Origin: Geodermatophilus sp. DSM 44513
Lineage (GTDB): Bacteria > Actinomycetota > Actinomycetes > Mycobacteriales > Geodermatophilaceae
NCBI RefSeq assembly: GCF_032460525.1
Contig: NZ_CP135963.1
Location: 4,092,001 to 4,156,000 of the forward strand
Reading direction: 5' to 3'
DNA: 64,000 nt
Below the pieces are notes generated by a model, which saw only the letters and a list, made by a program, of their open reading frames with translations, had not been told where the DNA came from and searched no databases. A program made the translations under genes and the position numbers. This document shows positions 42,390 to 50,585 of the stretch, one piece after another. Every line of letters starts with the position of its first letter. Position 1 is the stretch's first letter.

Positions 42390-42850
42390 CTGCCGGTGGG
42401 ACGTCGACGGGATTGAGCTTCAGGTGCTCGTGTAGCACCTTGGGGGCGTCGGCACGCAGTTCGGCGAGTCGTGGCCGGTTCGGTCCGCGGCGCCCGCAGA
42501 CCTGCCTTGACCGCGCGCCGCAGCGAGGCCGACCTTGTCCACCGCCTCGGCGGCGACCTCCGGCGACGGGTGCGCCACGGTGGCGGGGGTTTCGTCGCGG
42601 TACGCGGACAGCGCCGCCATCCAGTCCTCGCCGCCGAAGACAACGTCGTACCCCTCCTCTGCCACAGCCCGCTGGAAGCCGTCCACCGATCGGCGTCACC
42701 GCCCGCGGGGCACCAGATGCCGGCGCGCGGATGCCCGAGAGGCGGTCGCCATGCCCCTGCCGTCGGGGTCCCCACGCCGGCACCAGTCGGCGCTGTGCAG
42801 GGCGCACGGCAGCAGGGATCCACGGGTACGACCGGCCGTCAGCACGAGGG
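42390..42850 (-). pseudogene. ATP-grasp ligase remnant
   Basis: Read from 42850 downward, pieces in different frames line up as one N-terminus: RTRGSLLPCALHSADWC, then GRGMATASRASARRHLVPRG, then VDGFQRAVAEEGYDVVFGGE and DWMAALSAYRDETPATVAHP, EVAAEAVDKVGLA and AGLRAPRTEPAT. This order (name-like start, GYDVVFGGGD, DKVGLA, PRTEPAT) is that of the first third of ATP-grasp carboxylate-amine ligase-like proteins. At least three frame changes occur, and the catalytic ATP-grasp core is missing. Assignment is by pattern memory only. Confidence 0.5.
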
Positions 42851-43351
42851 CACGTTAGGGGGAAGCGATCGACCCGGAAAGCTGGCGATCGCCGATGAAC
42901 TCTGGCACAACCATCTCAGCTGTTCCGGCTGGCTCACCGATTCCGGTGTAGGAACCGGCGCACCGCGGGGCCCTGCGAACCTCGGCGGCTCGGGAGCCCG
43001 GAGGAGCACCAAGAGAAGCCCGGAGAAGCACCAAGAGAGCGCGTGCCGCCCAGGACGACCGCGGCCGCCACCACCAGCGCCACGACGGCGCAGAGCGCGG
43101 TCCCGTCGTTGAGGTTGATAGGCCAGGACGTTGGGAGCGCGAGATCGGACGTGGACCTGGACGAGATCCCGTACGTCATCTCGCACATCGCGTTCCACCG
43201 CGCCAGGCAGCAGGCATGAGCGCCGGGCGCAAGCGCCTTTTCATCATCTTGGCCCGCAACTCGGCTACAGCCAGGCCGACCTCGTGCATCTTCCGGTGGC
43301 GGACCGTGATCATGGGAGAACAGGTGCAGATTTGAGGCAGCCGCATGCACA
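42846..43351. other. Gene-free stretch with direct repeat
   Basis: About 500 bp without a full gene. A plus-strand fragment DLDEIPYVISHIAFHRARQQ, ending in a stop at about 43220, looks like the tail of a lost gene. A near-perfect 21-bp direct repeat is listed separately. Nothing else found. Confidence 0.4.
42995..43037. repeat. Short tandem duplication (21 nt, period 22)
   Basis: The sequence at 42995-43015 recurs at 43017-43037 with one mismatch (agcccggaggagcacc against agcccggagaagcacc, then aagag in both). Confidence 0.8.
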
Positions 43352-43380
43352 AACGGCCGGTCCCGTCGGGACCGGCCGTT
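43352..43380 (-). terminator. Hairpin terminator of dps
   Basis: A perfect 13-bp stem (43352-43364 with 43368-43380) and a 3-base loop, 20 bp beyond the dps stop codon. Confidence 0.72.
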
Positions 43381-43400
43381 GGCTGTGTGGCGTCTCAGAC

Positions 43401-43874
43401 TCAGCCGGACTGGTTCTCCGCCTGCCACATCCAGTAGTGCTTCTCCAGGGCCGCGGTGACCTCGATCAGCAGATCCTGCGTCACCTGGTCGTCCTCGGTC
43501 GCGTCGATGCGTGCCCGCATGCGGGCGACCATCTGGTCGAAGACGTCGACGAAGAACCGGATGGCATCCTCGGCCTGGATCCACTCGACCGGAGGCTGCG
43601 GCACCTGGCTCTGGCCCCGCAGGGCGTCGACGCGACCGTCGGGCAGGACACCGATCGCGGCCGCCCGCTCGGCTGCGACGTCGGTGTACTGGCGAGCCGT
43701 CTCCACGACGTCATCGAGCTGCAGGTGGATGCTGCGGAAGTTGCGTCCCACGACCGTCCAGTGGACCTGCTTGGCGATCAGGCTGAGGTCGATCAGGTCG
43801 ACCAGGGTGCCCTGCAGCGCCTCACCGGCGCTCTTCTGGACGTTCTCGGGAAGGAGGCTCTTGATCCGTGCCAT
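43401..43874 (-). CDS. dps: Dps-family DNA-protecting ferritin
   Basis: A 157-residue ferritin-like protein: ARIKSLLPENVQKSAGEALQ, then DLIDLSLIAKQVHWTVVGRN with the Dps ferroxidase His (QVHW) and SIHLQLDDVVETARQYTDVA with the Asp/Glu ligands. The C-terminal helix ends LLIEVTAALEKHYWMWQAEN. Dps dodecamers oxidise and store Fe2+ and shield DNA against peroxide. GAGGAGGG is 8 bp before ATG 43874. It stands alone with its own terminator hairpin. Confidence 0.92.
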   Translation of the reverse strand: MARIKSLLPENVQKSAGEALQGTLVDLIDLSLIAKQVHWTVVGRNFRSIHLQLDDVVETARQYTDVAAERAAAIGVLPDGRVDALRGQSQVPQPPVEWIQAEDAIRFFVDVFDQMVARMRARIDATEDDQVTQDLLIEVTAALEKHYWMWQAENQSG

Positions 43875-44038
43875 GGGCGAATCCCTCCTCGTCATAGATC
43901 TCGTTGGACCGTGATCGGGGCCTGAATCGGGCTGCGGTGATCAGCATCCTGATCTGACCCCCCGCTGGCCTGGGTCGCACCGGCCTGCCCAGCGCCAGGA
44001 TCCCGCTGGCGCGCCGACACCGGGGTGCCCTCGACGCG

Positions 44039-44422
44039 TCAGGCGAGGTCTGCCTTGCCGAACAGTGGCGCGTAGCCGGCCGGGAGCTGGGTCAGGATCT
44101 GGTTGAGCTCTCCGCCGCTGACCGCCTCGGCGAGGGTGGTGAGCACGGCGCTGGCGTCCCAGCGTGCGGTCTCCTCGGTGGCGGACAACTCTCCGGCCAG
44201 CCGGCGCAGAAACTCCTCCACGCCGAACGTCTCCTGGGGTCCGGCGGTGAGCACGGCGTCCTGCAACTGCCCGGGAAGCTGGGCCGCCAGGTCCGTGCGT
44301 TCGCCATCGACCAGTCGCTGGGCGAGCAGGCCGAGCACGATGCGCGTCGTTCGCTCGGCTTCGGCCTGGTCGGCGTACTCGCCGCGTTCGCGGACTGTGG
44401 CGAGGAACTCGTCGTATCGCAT
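44039..44422 (-). CDS. DUF2267 protein
   Basis: A 127-residue all-helical protein: MRYDEFLATVRERGEYADQA, then IVLGLLAQRLVDGERTDLAA, GVEEFLRRLAGELSATEETA, and ILTQLPAGYAPLFGKA at the end. This is the DUF2267 layout (two repeats of a helical unit ending LPxxYAxLF). Members are common in stress gene clusters of actinobacteria; the function is unknown. AAAGGAG lies 5 bp before ATG 44422. It precedes, on the same strand, no gene closer than dps. Confidence 0.85.
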   Translation of the reverse strand: MRYDEFLATVRERGEYADQAEAERTTRIVLGLLAQRLVDGERTDLAAQLPGQLQDAVLTAGPQETFGVEEFLRRLAGELSATEETARWDASAVLTTLAEAVSGGELNQILTQLPAGYAPLFGKADLA

Positions 44423-44494
44423 GGCGCTCCTTTCTTGCCGCATGACAGCAAAGGCAAGTCCGGTCTCGTCGGCTGCTGGCAGTGGTTGGTCAGG

Positions 44495-44785
44495 TCAGAT
44501 CAGCCCGTGTCGGGTGAGGACCCACTGCAGCTCCCGCGCGGTCGGCTGCTCCAGCCACTCACCTTCGACATTGACCACGGGGTTGCGCAGGTCGCCGCCG
44601 GCCATCCAGCGCAGCCGGCGGTGCATCTCCGGATGCAGGTCGAGGTCGACGTAGCGGTAGGGCACGCCGGCGCGGTCGAGCATGCGGCGGGTCATCTGGG
44701 TGATGCCGCACCACCGGTTGCCGTACACGGTCACCGGGGCCACGGCGACGGCCGGGCGCATCCCGGTGATGACGGGGGCGGTCAT
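44495..44785 (-). CDS. Glutaredoxin/mycoredoxin-like protein with CGIT site
   Basis: A 96-residue glutaredoxin-fold protein: VAPVTVYGNRWCGITQMTRR, VPYRYVDLDLHPEMHRRL and NPVVNVEGEWLEQPTARELQ. The active site has the first Cys (WCG) but Thr where the second Cys of CxxC stands, so it is a monothiol form. Mycoredoxins reduce mycothiol-protein mixed disulfides with the first Cys, so activity of that kind is still possible. AGGGAGG precedes ATG 44785. The next gene upstream on the same strand is a peroxiredoxin, a natural partner. Confidence 0.78.
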   Translation of the reverse strand: MTAPVITGMRPAVAVAPVTVYGNRWCGITQMTRRMLDRAGVPYRYVDLDLHPEMHRRLRWMAGGDLRNPVVNVEGEWLEQPTARELQWVLTRHGLI

Positions 44786-44831
44786 GGCGCCACCTCCCTC
44801 CTTTCCAGGCATGGCGTGAGTTGGCACGCGC

Positions 44832-45566
44832 TCAGGCCGCCGACCGCTGAGCGGTCAGCTGGTCGAGCGCCGCGTACAGGTCGTAGATGTCGGGCAGGTG
44901 CTCCACCCGCGGGGACACATCGGCGTAGCGGATCACGCCGTCGGCGTCGATGACGTACAGCGCACGGTCGCTGAAGCCGTCGGATTCTCGCCACACGCCG
45001 TAGTGTCGGGCGACCTCACCCTTGGGGTGGAAGTCCGCCAGTAGCGGGAAGGTGATCCCGCGGACGGCGGCCCAGGCGCCGTGGCTGTAGATCGAGTCGA
45101 CCGACACCCCGATCACCGAGGCGCCGCGGGCCTCGAACTCTCCCAGCTCCTGCTGGTAGAGCTCCAGCTGGCGGCTGCACCCGGGGCTCCAGTCCAGCGG
45201 GTAGAACACCAGCACCACCGGCCGGCCGCGGAAGTCCGACAGGCTGACCGGCTGGCCGTTGGCGTCGGGCAGGGTGAAGTCCGGCGCGGCCGTGCCCACC
45301 GGCAGGCCGGTCGACTCGGCCGCCCCGCTCATCGGCGGCGCGGTCAGATACAGGTCGGCCACGTCCTGCAGGGTCGTGCCGGTGGAGCCCGCAGGGTCGA
45401 GGGACGGGGGTGGGGCCTGCCGGGCCACTTCCTGCACGATCGCGTGCAGGACCGACAGGGCCTCGGTGACCGGCGAGTCGTCGAGCCGGTCACCGAGTTC
45501 GGCGAAGCGTTCCTCCAGCTGCTGCAGGCGGGAGGGCGCGGCAGGCATCGCAGGGGTTGACGTCAT
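44832..45566 (-). CDS. Peroxiredoxin (AhpE/BCP type) with N-terminal extension
   Basis: A 244-residue protein. Residues 1-85 are a helical extension (LQQLEERFAELGDRLDDSPV). The thioredoxin-fold peroxidase follows: PDFTLPDANGQPVSLSDFRG, VLVFYPLDWSPGCSRQLELY with the peroxidatic Cys, and SVIGVSVDSIYSHGAWA. The TxxC motif reads SPGC, Ser for Thr. It reduces peroxides and may use the glutaredoxin-like protein encoded 46 bp downstream as reductant. Extensions of this length are unusual for AhpE-type enzymes. Confidence 0.85.
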   Translation of the reverse strand: MTSTPAMPAAPSRLQQLEERFAELGDRLDDSPVTEALSVLHAIVQEVARQAPPPSLDPAGSTGTTLQDVADLYLTAPPMSGAAESTGLPVGTAAPDFTLPDANGQPVSLSDFRGRPVVLVFYPLDWSPGCSRQLELYQQELGEFEARGASVIGVSVDSIYSHGAWAAVRGITFPLLADFHPKGEVARHYGVWRESDGFSDRALYVIDADGVIRYADVSPRVEHLPDIYDLYAALDQLTAQRSAA

Positions 45567-45719
45567 GGCCTCAAACCTCTTCGTAAGCCAACGATGAACC
45601 CGGGTGCCCGGCTGTCCCGGGTCGGCGCGACAGTGCGCGTCTTCCCGGGACGAGCGCCGGACGTGCCGGTGGGCGGTCAGCCCGGGGACGGCTGGGTGCG
45701 CGGCTTGGCCGCCGGCAGG

Positions 45720-46163
45720 TCAGCTGCTGATCTGGATACGGCGGGGCTTGGCCTGCTCGGGCTTGGGCACCCGCACGGTCAGCACGCCATCGTCGAGGTG
45801 CGCGCTGACCTTCTCCGCGTCGACCTCGGCGGGCAAGGTGACCGAGTACTGGAACTCCCCGACCCGGCGGGTGCGGCGGCGCAGGATTCCGGCGCGCTCC
45901 TTCTCCTTGATCTCACCGGAGACGGTGAGCTGGCGGTCGCTGAGCTGGATGTCGATGTCGTCGCGCTTGACGCCGGGCAGCTCGATCTCGACGACGTAGG
46001 CGTCATCGGTCTCCTCCACGTCAGCGAGCGGGGCCCAGCCGTGCAGGCCGCCGGTGAGGTTGGCCTCCCACAGGGAGTTGACCCGCTGGGTGAGCTCGTC
46101 CAGCTCGCGGAAGGGATCCCAGCCGGCGACTGCGCGCGGCCGCGAACGGACAGGCAGTGTCAT
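45720..46163 (-). CDS. hsp20: Small heat shock protein Hsp20 (second copy)
   Basis: A 147-residue alpha-crystallin protein: VAGWDPFRELDELTQRVNSL, APLADVEETDDAYVVEIELP, RRVGEFQYSVTLPAEVDAEK and DGVLTVRVPKPEQAKPRRIQ. It lacks the long tail of the copy at 33841. AAAGGAGG lies 9 bp before the ATG. A GGAAT-N18-GTT promoter at 46235-46260 gives a leader of about 60 nt. Its 5' end is nearly the same as that of the remnant at 50347, so the two arose by duplication together with their promoters. Confidence 0.94.
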   Translation of the reverse strand: MTLPVRSRPRAVAGWDPFRELDELTQRVNSLWEANLTGGLHGWAPLADVEETDDAYVVEIELPGVKRDDIDIQLSDRQLTVSGEIKEKERAGILRRRTRRVGEFQYSVTLPAEVDAEKVSAHLDDGVLTVRVPKPEQAKPRRIQISS

Positions 46164-46234
46164 CTGAGTCGACCTCCTTTCGAACCGGAAGGTGTGGACT
46201 GCGACTGTGGGGTAGTCCAGTCGACATCGACTTA

Positions 46235-46260
46235 AACCTACAGTGGCCGCTGTAGATTCC
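46235..46260 (-). promoter_or_regulatory. SigR/SigH-type ECF promoter of hsp20
   Basis: On the minus strand GGAAT (46260-46256), 18 bases, GTT (46237-46235). The spacer is itself an inverted repeat (CTACAG-N6-CTGTAG), a possible operator for an additional regulator. The first 11 spacer bases are identical to those of the promoter at 50271. Confidence 0.8.
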
Positions 46261-46376
46261 CCGGTGGGGTGCCCTCTGCACCGACGTTGGAGACGCCAGC
46301 CCGGACTCGGGCGAACTCCACTTGCTCAGGCACGGTCGGCGGGCTTGCCGATCCCCATCGCGCCTGCCGGTGCCGG

Positions 46377-47759
46377 TCAGCCACCGGCCCCTCGAGCGGC
46401 ATCGTCTGGGCTGGGCCCCGAGAAGGTCGTCGGTCGCTCCTGGCGGCTGTCGGCGCCACGCGCCGCCGAGACGAACTCTCGGCGCGGGTCCTGCACCTGA
46501 CCCAGGGCGATGACTTCCCGACGGAAGAGGGAGGCCAGCAGCCAGTCGGCGATGATTCGGACCTTGCGGTCGAGGGTGGGCATGCGGCTGACGTGGTAGG
46601 CGCGGTGCATGAACCAGGCCGGCCAACCCGTGAGCTTGATCCCGTAGACCTGGGCGACCCCGCGGTGCAACCCCAGGCTGGCCACCGACCCGACATAGCG
46701 ATGCCGGTACGGCACGGTCTGCCCGTCGCGGAGCACCGCGATGAGGTTGTCGGCCAGCCGCTTGGCCTGCCGGACGGCGTGCTGGGCGTTGGGCGCGGTC
46801 GTCGCGCCCGGTCGGGTGAGGTCGGGGACGGCGGCCAGATCCCCGGCCGCCCAGGCGTCGGGGACGTCGGCCACCTGCAGCGTCGCCTCGCAGCGCACCC
46901 GGCCACGGTCGTCGACCGGCAGGTCGGTCTGCGCGACCAGCGGGTGGGGCTTTGTTCCGGCCGTCCAGACCAGCGTCTCGCTGGGGAACTGCTCTCCGTC
47001 GGAGAGCCGGACCACGCCGTCGTCGGACACCGACTGTAGCCGGGTGTTCAGCCGAACCTCGATGCCTTGGGCCTGCAGTTGACGGACCGTCCAGGCGGCC
47101 AGGTCGAGGTCGACCTCCGGCAGGATCCGGCCGGTCCCCTCGACCAGCACCCAGCGCATGTCGGCCGGGGACAGCCGTGGGTGGTAGTGCTCGATGGCGT
47201 AGCGGGCCATGTCCTCCAGTTCGGCGAGAGCCTCGATGCCGGCGTAGCCGCCGCCGACGAAGGTGAAGGTGAGCGCGCGGCGGCGCACTGGTGGGTCGTC
47301 GGTGGAGCTGGCGGCGTCGAGCCGGGCGAGGACGTGGTTGCGCAGGTAGATGGCCTCGCCGATGGTCTTGAAGCCGATACCGTGCTCGGCCAGCCCGGGG
47401 ATCGGCAGGGTGCGCGCAACCGAGCCGGCAGCCATCACGAGGACGTCGTAGGAGAGCTCGAACGGCTCCCCTTCCAGCGGGGCGATGTAGGCCCTGCGGT
47501 GGATGTGGCTGAGTCCGGTCACCGCGCCGGTGATGATGCGGCAGCGGCGCAGTGTGCGCCGCAGCGGGACGACGACGTGCCGCGGCTCGACCGAGCCGGC
47601 CGCAGCCTCGGGCAGGAACGGCTGGTAGGTCATGTGCGGTTGTGGGTCGACCACCACCATGTCGGCCTCCCCGCGGGCGAGCCGCCTCTGCAGACGCAGC
47701 GCGGTGTAGAGGCCGACGTATCCCACGCCCACGATGAGGATCACGGGTCGCTGAGCCAT
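46377..47759 (-). CDS. ndh: Type II NADH dehydrogenase
   Basis: A 460-residue flavoprotein. The FAD motif is ILIVGVGYVGLYTALRLQRR (GxGxxG, with GVGYVG in place of the common GGGFAG). MTYQPFLPEAAAGSVEPRHV follows, the second dinucleotide motif is FTFVGGGYAGIEALAELEDM, and VWTAGTKPHP and DAWAAGDLAAVPDLTRPG close the fold. It ends with the membrane-binding region (WFMHRAYHVSRMPT). It feeds electrons from NADH to menaquinone without pumping protons. It stands between hsp20 and ftsH, all on the minus strand. The C-terminal 30 residues are low-complexity. Confidence 0.9.
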   Translation of the reverse strand: MAQRPVILIVGVGYVGLYTALRLQRRLARGEADMVVVDPQPHMTYQPFLPEAAAGSVEPRHVVVPLRRTLRRCRIITGAVTGLSHIHRRAYIAPLEGEPFELSYDVLVMAAGSVARTLPIPGLAEHGIGFKTIGEAIYLRNHVLARLDAASSTDDPPVRRRALTFTFVGGGYAGIEALAELEDMARYAIEHYHPRLSPADMRWVLVEGTGRILPEVDLDLAAWTVRQLQAQGIEVRLNTRLQSVSDDGVVRLSDGEQFPSETLVWTAGTKPHPLVAQTDLPVDDRGRVRCEATLQVADVPDAWAAGDLAAVPDLTRPGATTAPNAQHAVRQAKRLADNLIAVLRDGQTVPYRHRYVGSVASLGLHRGVAQVYGIKLTGWPAWFMHRAYHVSRMPTLDRKVRIIADWLLASLFRREVIALGQVQDPRREFVSAARGADSRQERPTTFSGPSPDDAARGAGG

Positions 47760-47949
47760 GCCAGGTACCTAACCGCGCCGGCCGGGGACACAACCTCACG
47801 CATCGACCCGGACCTGTCTCTGCGCCCACACCGGCCGGCAGGTGCGGCCACGTGTCGGCCCGTTCGGGTGCGCCTGCTGAGGCGGCACCGGACGGGCCCG
47901 TAGACGAGCCGGCGTATCGGCGGTGTCGGTTGCGACGCGGTCGAGTGGA

Positions 47950-50115
47950 CTAACGGTCACCGACCGGCACCGGGTCACCGGGGCGGCTTGTCCCCTCATC
48001 GGCGCGGTGGGGCTCCACGACGGGGGCAAGCGTGTCATCGACCGTCTGGCGCTTGGGCAGACCGGCGGCTTCATAGGCCTGGTCGGCGTCGAGGGTCTCC
48101 GCGGTGAGAAGCGCGCTGGCGAGTCGTTCGAGTCGATCGCGGTGCTCAACCAGGGTGTCGTGGGCCTGGACGTAGCACTCGTCAAGGATGCGTCGCACCT
48201 CGGCGTCCACCAGTTCCCGGGTGGCCGGCGCCGGCCCATTGCCGTCCAAGGCCATCGGTTGCTCGGTGCGGGGATCGGGCAGCACCGAGACGGGGCCGAC
48301 GGCCTCCGACATGCCCCAGCGGCCGACCATCTGGCGGGCGATCTTGGTGGCCTGGTCCAGATCGTTCTCCGCGCCGGTGGTGATGTCGCCGTAGACAAGC
48401 TCCTCGGCCGCCCGTCCGCCGAGCGCACCGACGATCCGGCCCCGCAGGTAGCGGCGGCTGTAGCCGTAGCGATCCGTCTCTGGACTCTGCAGGGTGACCC
48501 CGAGCGCCATGCCGCGCGGAATGATCGAGATCTTCCGCACCGGGTCGGCGCCGGGGGTCAGCATGCCCAGCAGCGCATGGCCGGACTCGTGGTAGGCGGT
48601 GCGCTCCCGCTCCTCCGGGGAGAGCAAGATCTTCCGTTCCGCGCCCAAGACGATCTTCTCCAGGGCGTCGGTGAAGTCGGCCATCTGCACCCGATCGTGG
48701 TTGCGGCGGGCGGCCAGCAGCGCGGCCTCGTTGACCAGGTTGCGCAGGTCGGCGCCGACCATGCCGGCTGTTGCCGAGGCCAGCACTGCCAGGTCAACGT
48801 CGTCGGCGACGGGTACCCCGCGGGTGTGCACGGCCAGGATCTGCTGGCGGCCGTGGGTGTCGGGCGGGTTGACCGTCACGCGGCGGTCGAACCGGCCGGC
48901 GCGCAGCAGCGCGGGGTCGAGGATCTCCGGGCGGTTGGTCGCGGCCATGACCACGACGCCTTCGCTGCCGTCGAAGCCATCCATCTCGGTGAGGATCTGG
49001 TTGAGCGTCTGCTCCCGTTCGTCGTGCCCGCCGACGGTGACGCCACCACCACGTGCTCGGCCGATCGCGTCCAGCTCGTCGATGAAGATGATCGCCGGGG
49101 CGTCCTTCTTGGCCTGCTCGAACAGGTCACGCACCCGGCTCGCGCCGACACCGACGATCATCTCGATGAACTCGGCGGCCGAGACGGAGAAGAACGGCAC
49201 CCCGGCCTCGCCGGCCACGGCGCGGGCAAGCAGCGTCTTGCCGGTGCCCGGCGGCCCGGCCAGCAGCACACCCTTGGGCACGGTGGCCCCCAGTCGCCGG
49301 TAGCGATCGGGCTCGCGGAGGAAGTCGACGATCTCCTTGACCTCCTCCTCCACGTCATCGATCCCCGCCACGTCGGCGAAGGTGGTCCGCGGTCCGGCCT
49401 CCGGGCTGTAGCGGCGGGCCTTGGACTTTCCTAGCCCCAGCCCGGTGCCGAGTCCGGCGCCGGCGGCCGAGCGGCGGGCCAGCCACACCAGCAGCGCCAC
49501 CAGCAGAATCGTGGGACCGAAACCGAACAGCAGCTGCTGCCAGACCGGCACCCGGTCCGGTGGCTCGGCGTTGACGGTGACGTCCTCCCGGAGCAGCAGG
49601 TCCATCAGGCCGTCGTCGGCGAAGGCCGGCCGCTGCGTGGTGAACAGTGTTCCGCTCTGGGACTGCCCGGCCAGCCTTCGTTCCAGTTCGGCGGAGACCT
49701 CTGCGTCCGAGCCTGCATCGTCCTGCGGCACCCCATCCTCGGGCGGATAGGTCACCGTCTGCTCGAATCGGCCCTCGATGGCGTCCCCGGTCGTGGTGAC
49801 CTCGGCGACGTTGCCGGCCTCGACCTGCTCGCGGAAGAACGTGTACGGGACCTCGAGCCGCTGCGGCGGCGCGAGGAGGAGTCCCGAGAGCAGCCAGTTG
49901 AGCACCAGCAGACCGGCCAGCACGAGCCAGAACCGGCTTCCACCCGGCCGGCGCCAGCTGTCCGCCCACGAGCCGGATCCGGTATCCGGGCGCTCCCCCT
50001 CCACCCGCCATGGGGGCCGCCATCGTCCGCTGTCGCCATCCCCCTGCCGAGCTGTGTCGCGTCGGTTCAGCTCGGGGCCACGGTTGGCCGGGATTCCGTC
50101 GTCCCGGGCGGTCAT
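47950..50115 (-). CDS. ftsH: ATP-dependent membrane protease FtsH
   Basis: A 721-residue AAA protease. A polar N-terminus of about 60 residues leads to TM1 ([20 protein letters not shown]), an extracytoplasmic loop and TM2 ([16 protein letters not shown], about 190-205). The AAA domain has [13 protein letters not shown] and [16 protein letters not shown] and the second-region arginines in [11 protein letters not shown]. The zinc protease site is [15 protein letters not shown] stands before ATG 50115. The 60-residue polar N-terminus and the Pro/Glu-rich loop differ from housekeeping FtsH, so this may be an accessory copy (inference). Divergent from the hsp20 remnant and htpX. Confidence 0.94.
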   Translation of the reverse strand: MTARDDGIPANRGPELNRRDTARQGDGDSGRWRPPWRVEGERPDTGSGSWADSWRRPGGSRFWLVLAGLLVLNWLLSGLLLAPPQRLEVPYTFFREQVEAGNVAEVTTTGDAIEGRFEQTVTYPPEDGVPQDDAGSDAEVSAELERRLAGQSQSGTLFTTQRPAFADDGLMDLLLREDVTVNAEPPDRVPVWQQLLFGFGPTILLVALLVWLARRSAAGAGLGTGLGLGKSKARRYSPEAGPRTTFADVAGIDDVEEEVKEIVDFLREPDRYRRLGATVPKGVLLAGPPGTGKTLLARAVAGEAGVPFFSVSAAEFIEMIVGVGASRVRDLFEQAKKDAPAIIFIDELDAIGRARGGGVTVGGHDEREQTLNQILTEMDGFDGSEGVVVMAATNRPEILDPALLRAGRFDRRVTVNPPDTHGRQQILAVHTRGVPVADDVDLAVLASATAGMVGADLRNLVNEAALLAARRNHDRVQMADFTDALEKIVLGAERKILLSPEERERTAYHESGHALLGMLTPGADPVRKISIIPRGMALGVTLQSPETDRYGYSRRYLRGRIVGALGGRAAEELVYGDITTGAENDLDQATKIARQMVGRWGMSEAVGPVSVLPDPRTEQPMALDGNGPAPATRELVDAEVRRILDECYVQAHDTLVEHRDRLERLASALLTAETLDADQAYEAAGLPKRQTVDDTLAPVVEPHRADEGTSRPGDPVPVGDR

Positions 50116-50270
50116 CGCTGTGCCTCCCTCCTGCCAGCGCCGCCTCATCTGCGGGCGGTCGGCCACCCGGCGACGCCGCCGTGGACAGTGTTCCCGCCCT
50201 GGTGCGCGGCGAACACCCCTCCGCAGCTTTCACCTCTCGCTAGGCGGCGCCGCGCAACGAGAGGCAACCA

Positions 50271-50296
50271 GGAATCTACAGCGGCCGGTAGAAGTT
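50271..50296 (+). promoter_or_regulatory. SigR/SigH-type ECF promoter of the hsp20 remnant and htpX
   Basis: GGAAT (50271-50275), 18 bases (50276-50293), GTT (50294-50296). The first 11 bases of the spacer equal those of the hsp20 promoter at 46235. The hsp20 remnant starts about 40 nt and htpX about 280 nt after the expected transcription start. Confidence 0.76.
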
Positions 50297-50346
50297 TTCC
50301 TGGGCGAGAGGTCGGGGTATCGGTCCCAGAGAAGGGAGTGATCAAC

Positions 50347-50569
50347 ATGGCACCGCCTGGTCGGACCGGGGCTCGCGACCTGGCACGCTGGCAGCCTCAC
50401 CGGAACTGGACGAGTGCCCGACCCCGTCGCTGCCCGCTGTCGACGACGACGAGACCGTCCGCGCGACGAGGTGCCGACCATCCGCGTGCCGAACCATCCG
50501 CGTGCCGAAGTCCGTGGCTGCCCCGGTGGATCGCCATCCCGCAGTTGACCGGGGTTGCCCACGTCCGTC
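50347..50569 (+). pseudogene. hsp20: hsp20 remnant with internal deletion
   Basis: The start codon with GAAGGGAG upstream leads into MAPPGRTGARDLARWQPHR, which parallels MTLPVRSRPRAVAGWDPFR of the intact hsp20 at 46163 at both DNA and protein level. The next frame continues with PELDE, matching the RELDEL of the intact gene. The crystallin domain is gone. A later piece TIRVPKSV resembles the C-terminal TVRVPKPE. A 16-bp tandem duplication lies inside. Together with the shared promoter this shows a lost third hsp20. Confidence 0.65.
50477..50508 (+). repeat. 16-bp perfect tandem duplication
   Basis: accatccgcgtgccga is repeated directly at 50477-50492 and 50493-50508 within the hsp20 remnant. 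Confidence 0.88.
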
Positions 50570-50585
50570 GAAAGGGAGGATGACA

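Noticed and set aside
43131..43925. A 264-codon plus-strand frame across dps
   Set aside because: Antisense to dps, which is a clear ferritin-like gene on the minus strand.
46021..47829. A 602-codon minus-strand frame overlapping ndh
   Set aside because: Arg/Pro/Gly-rich frame-shadow of the NADH dehydrogenase gene in another frame.
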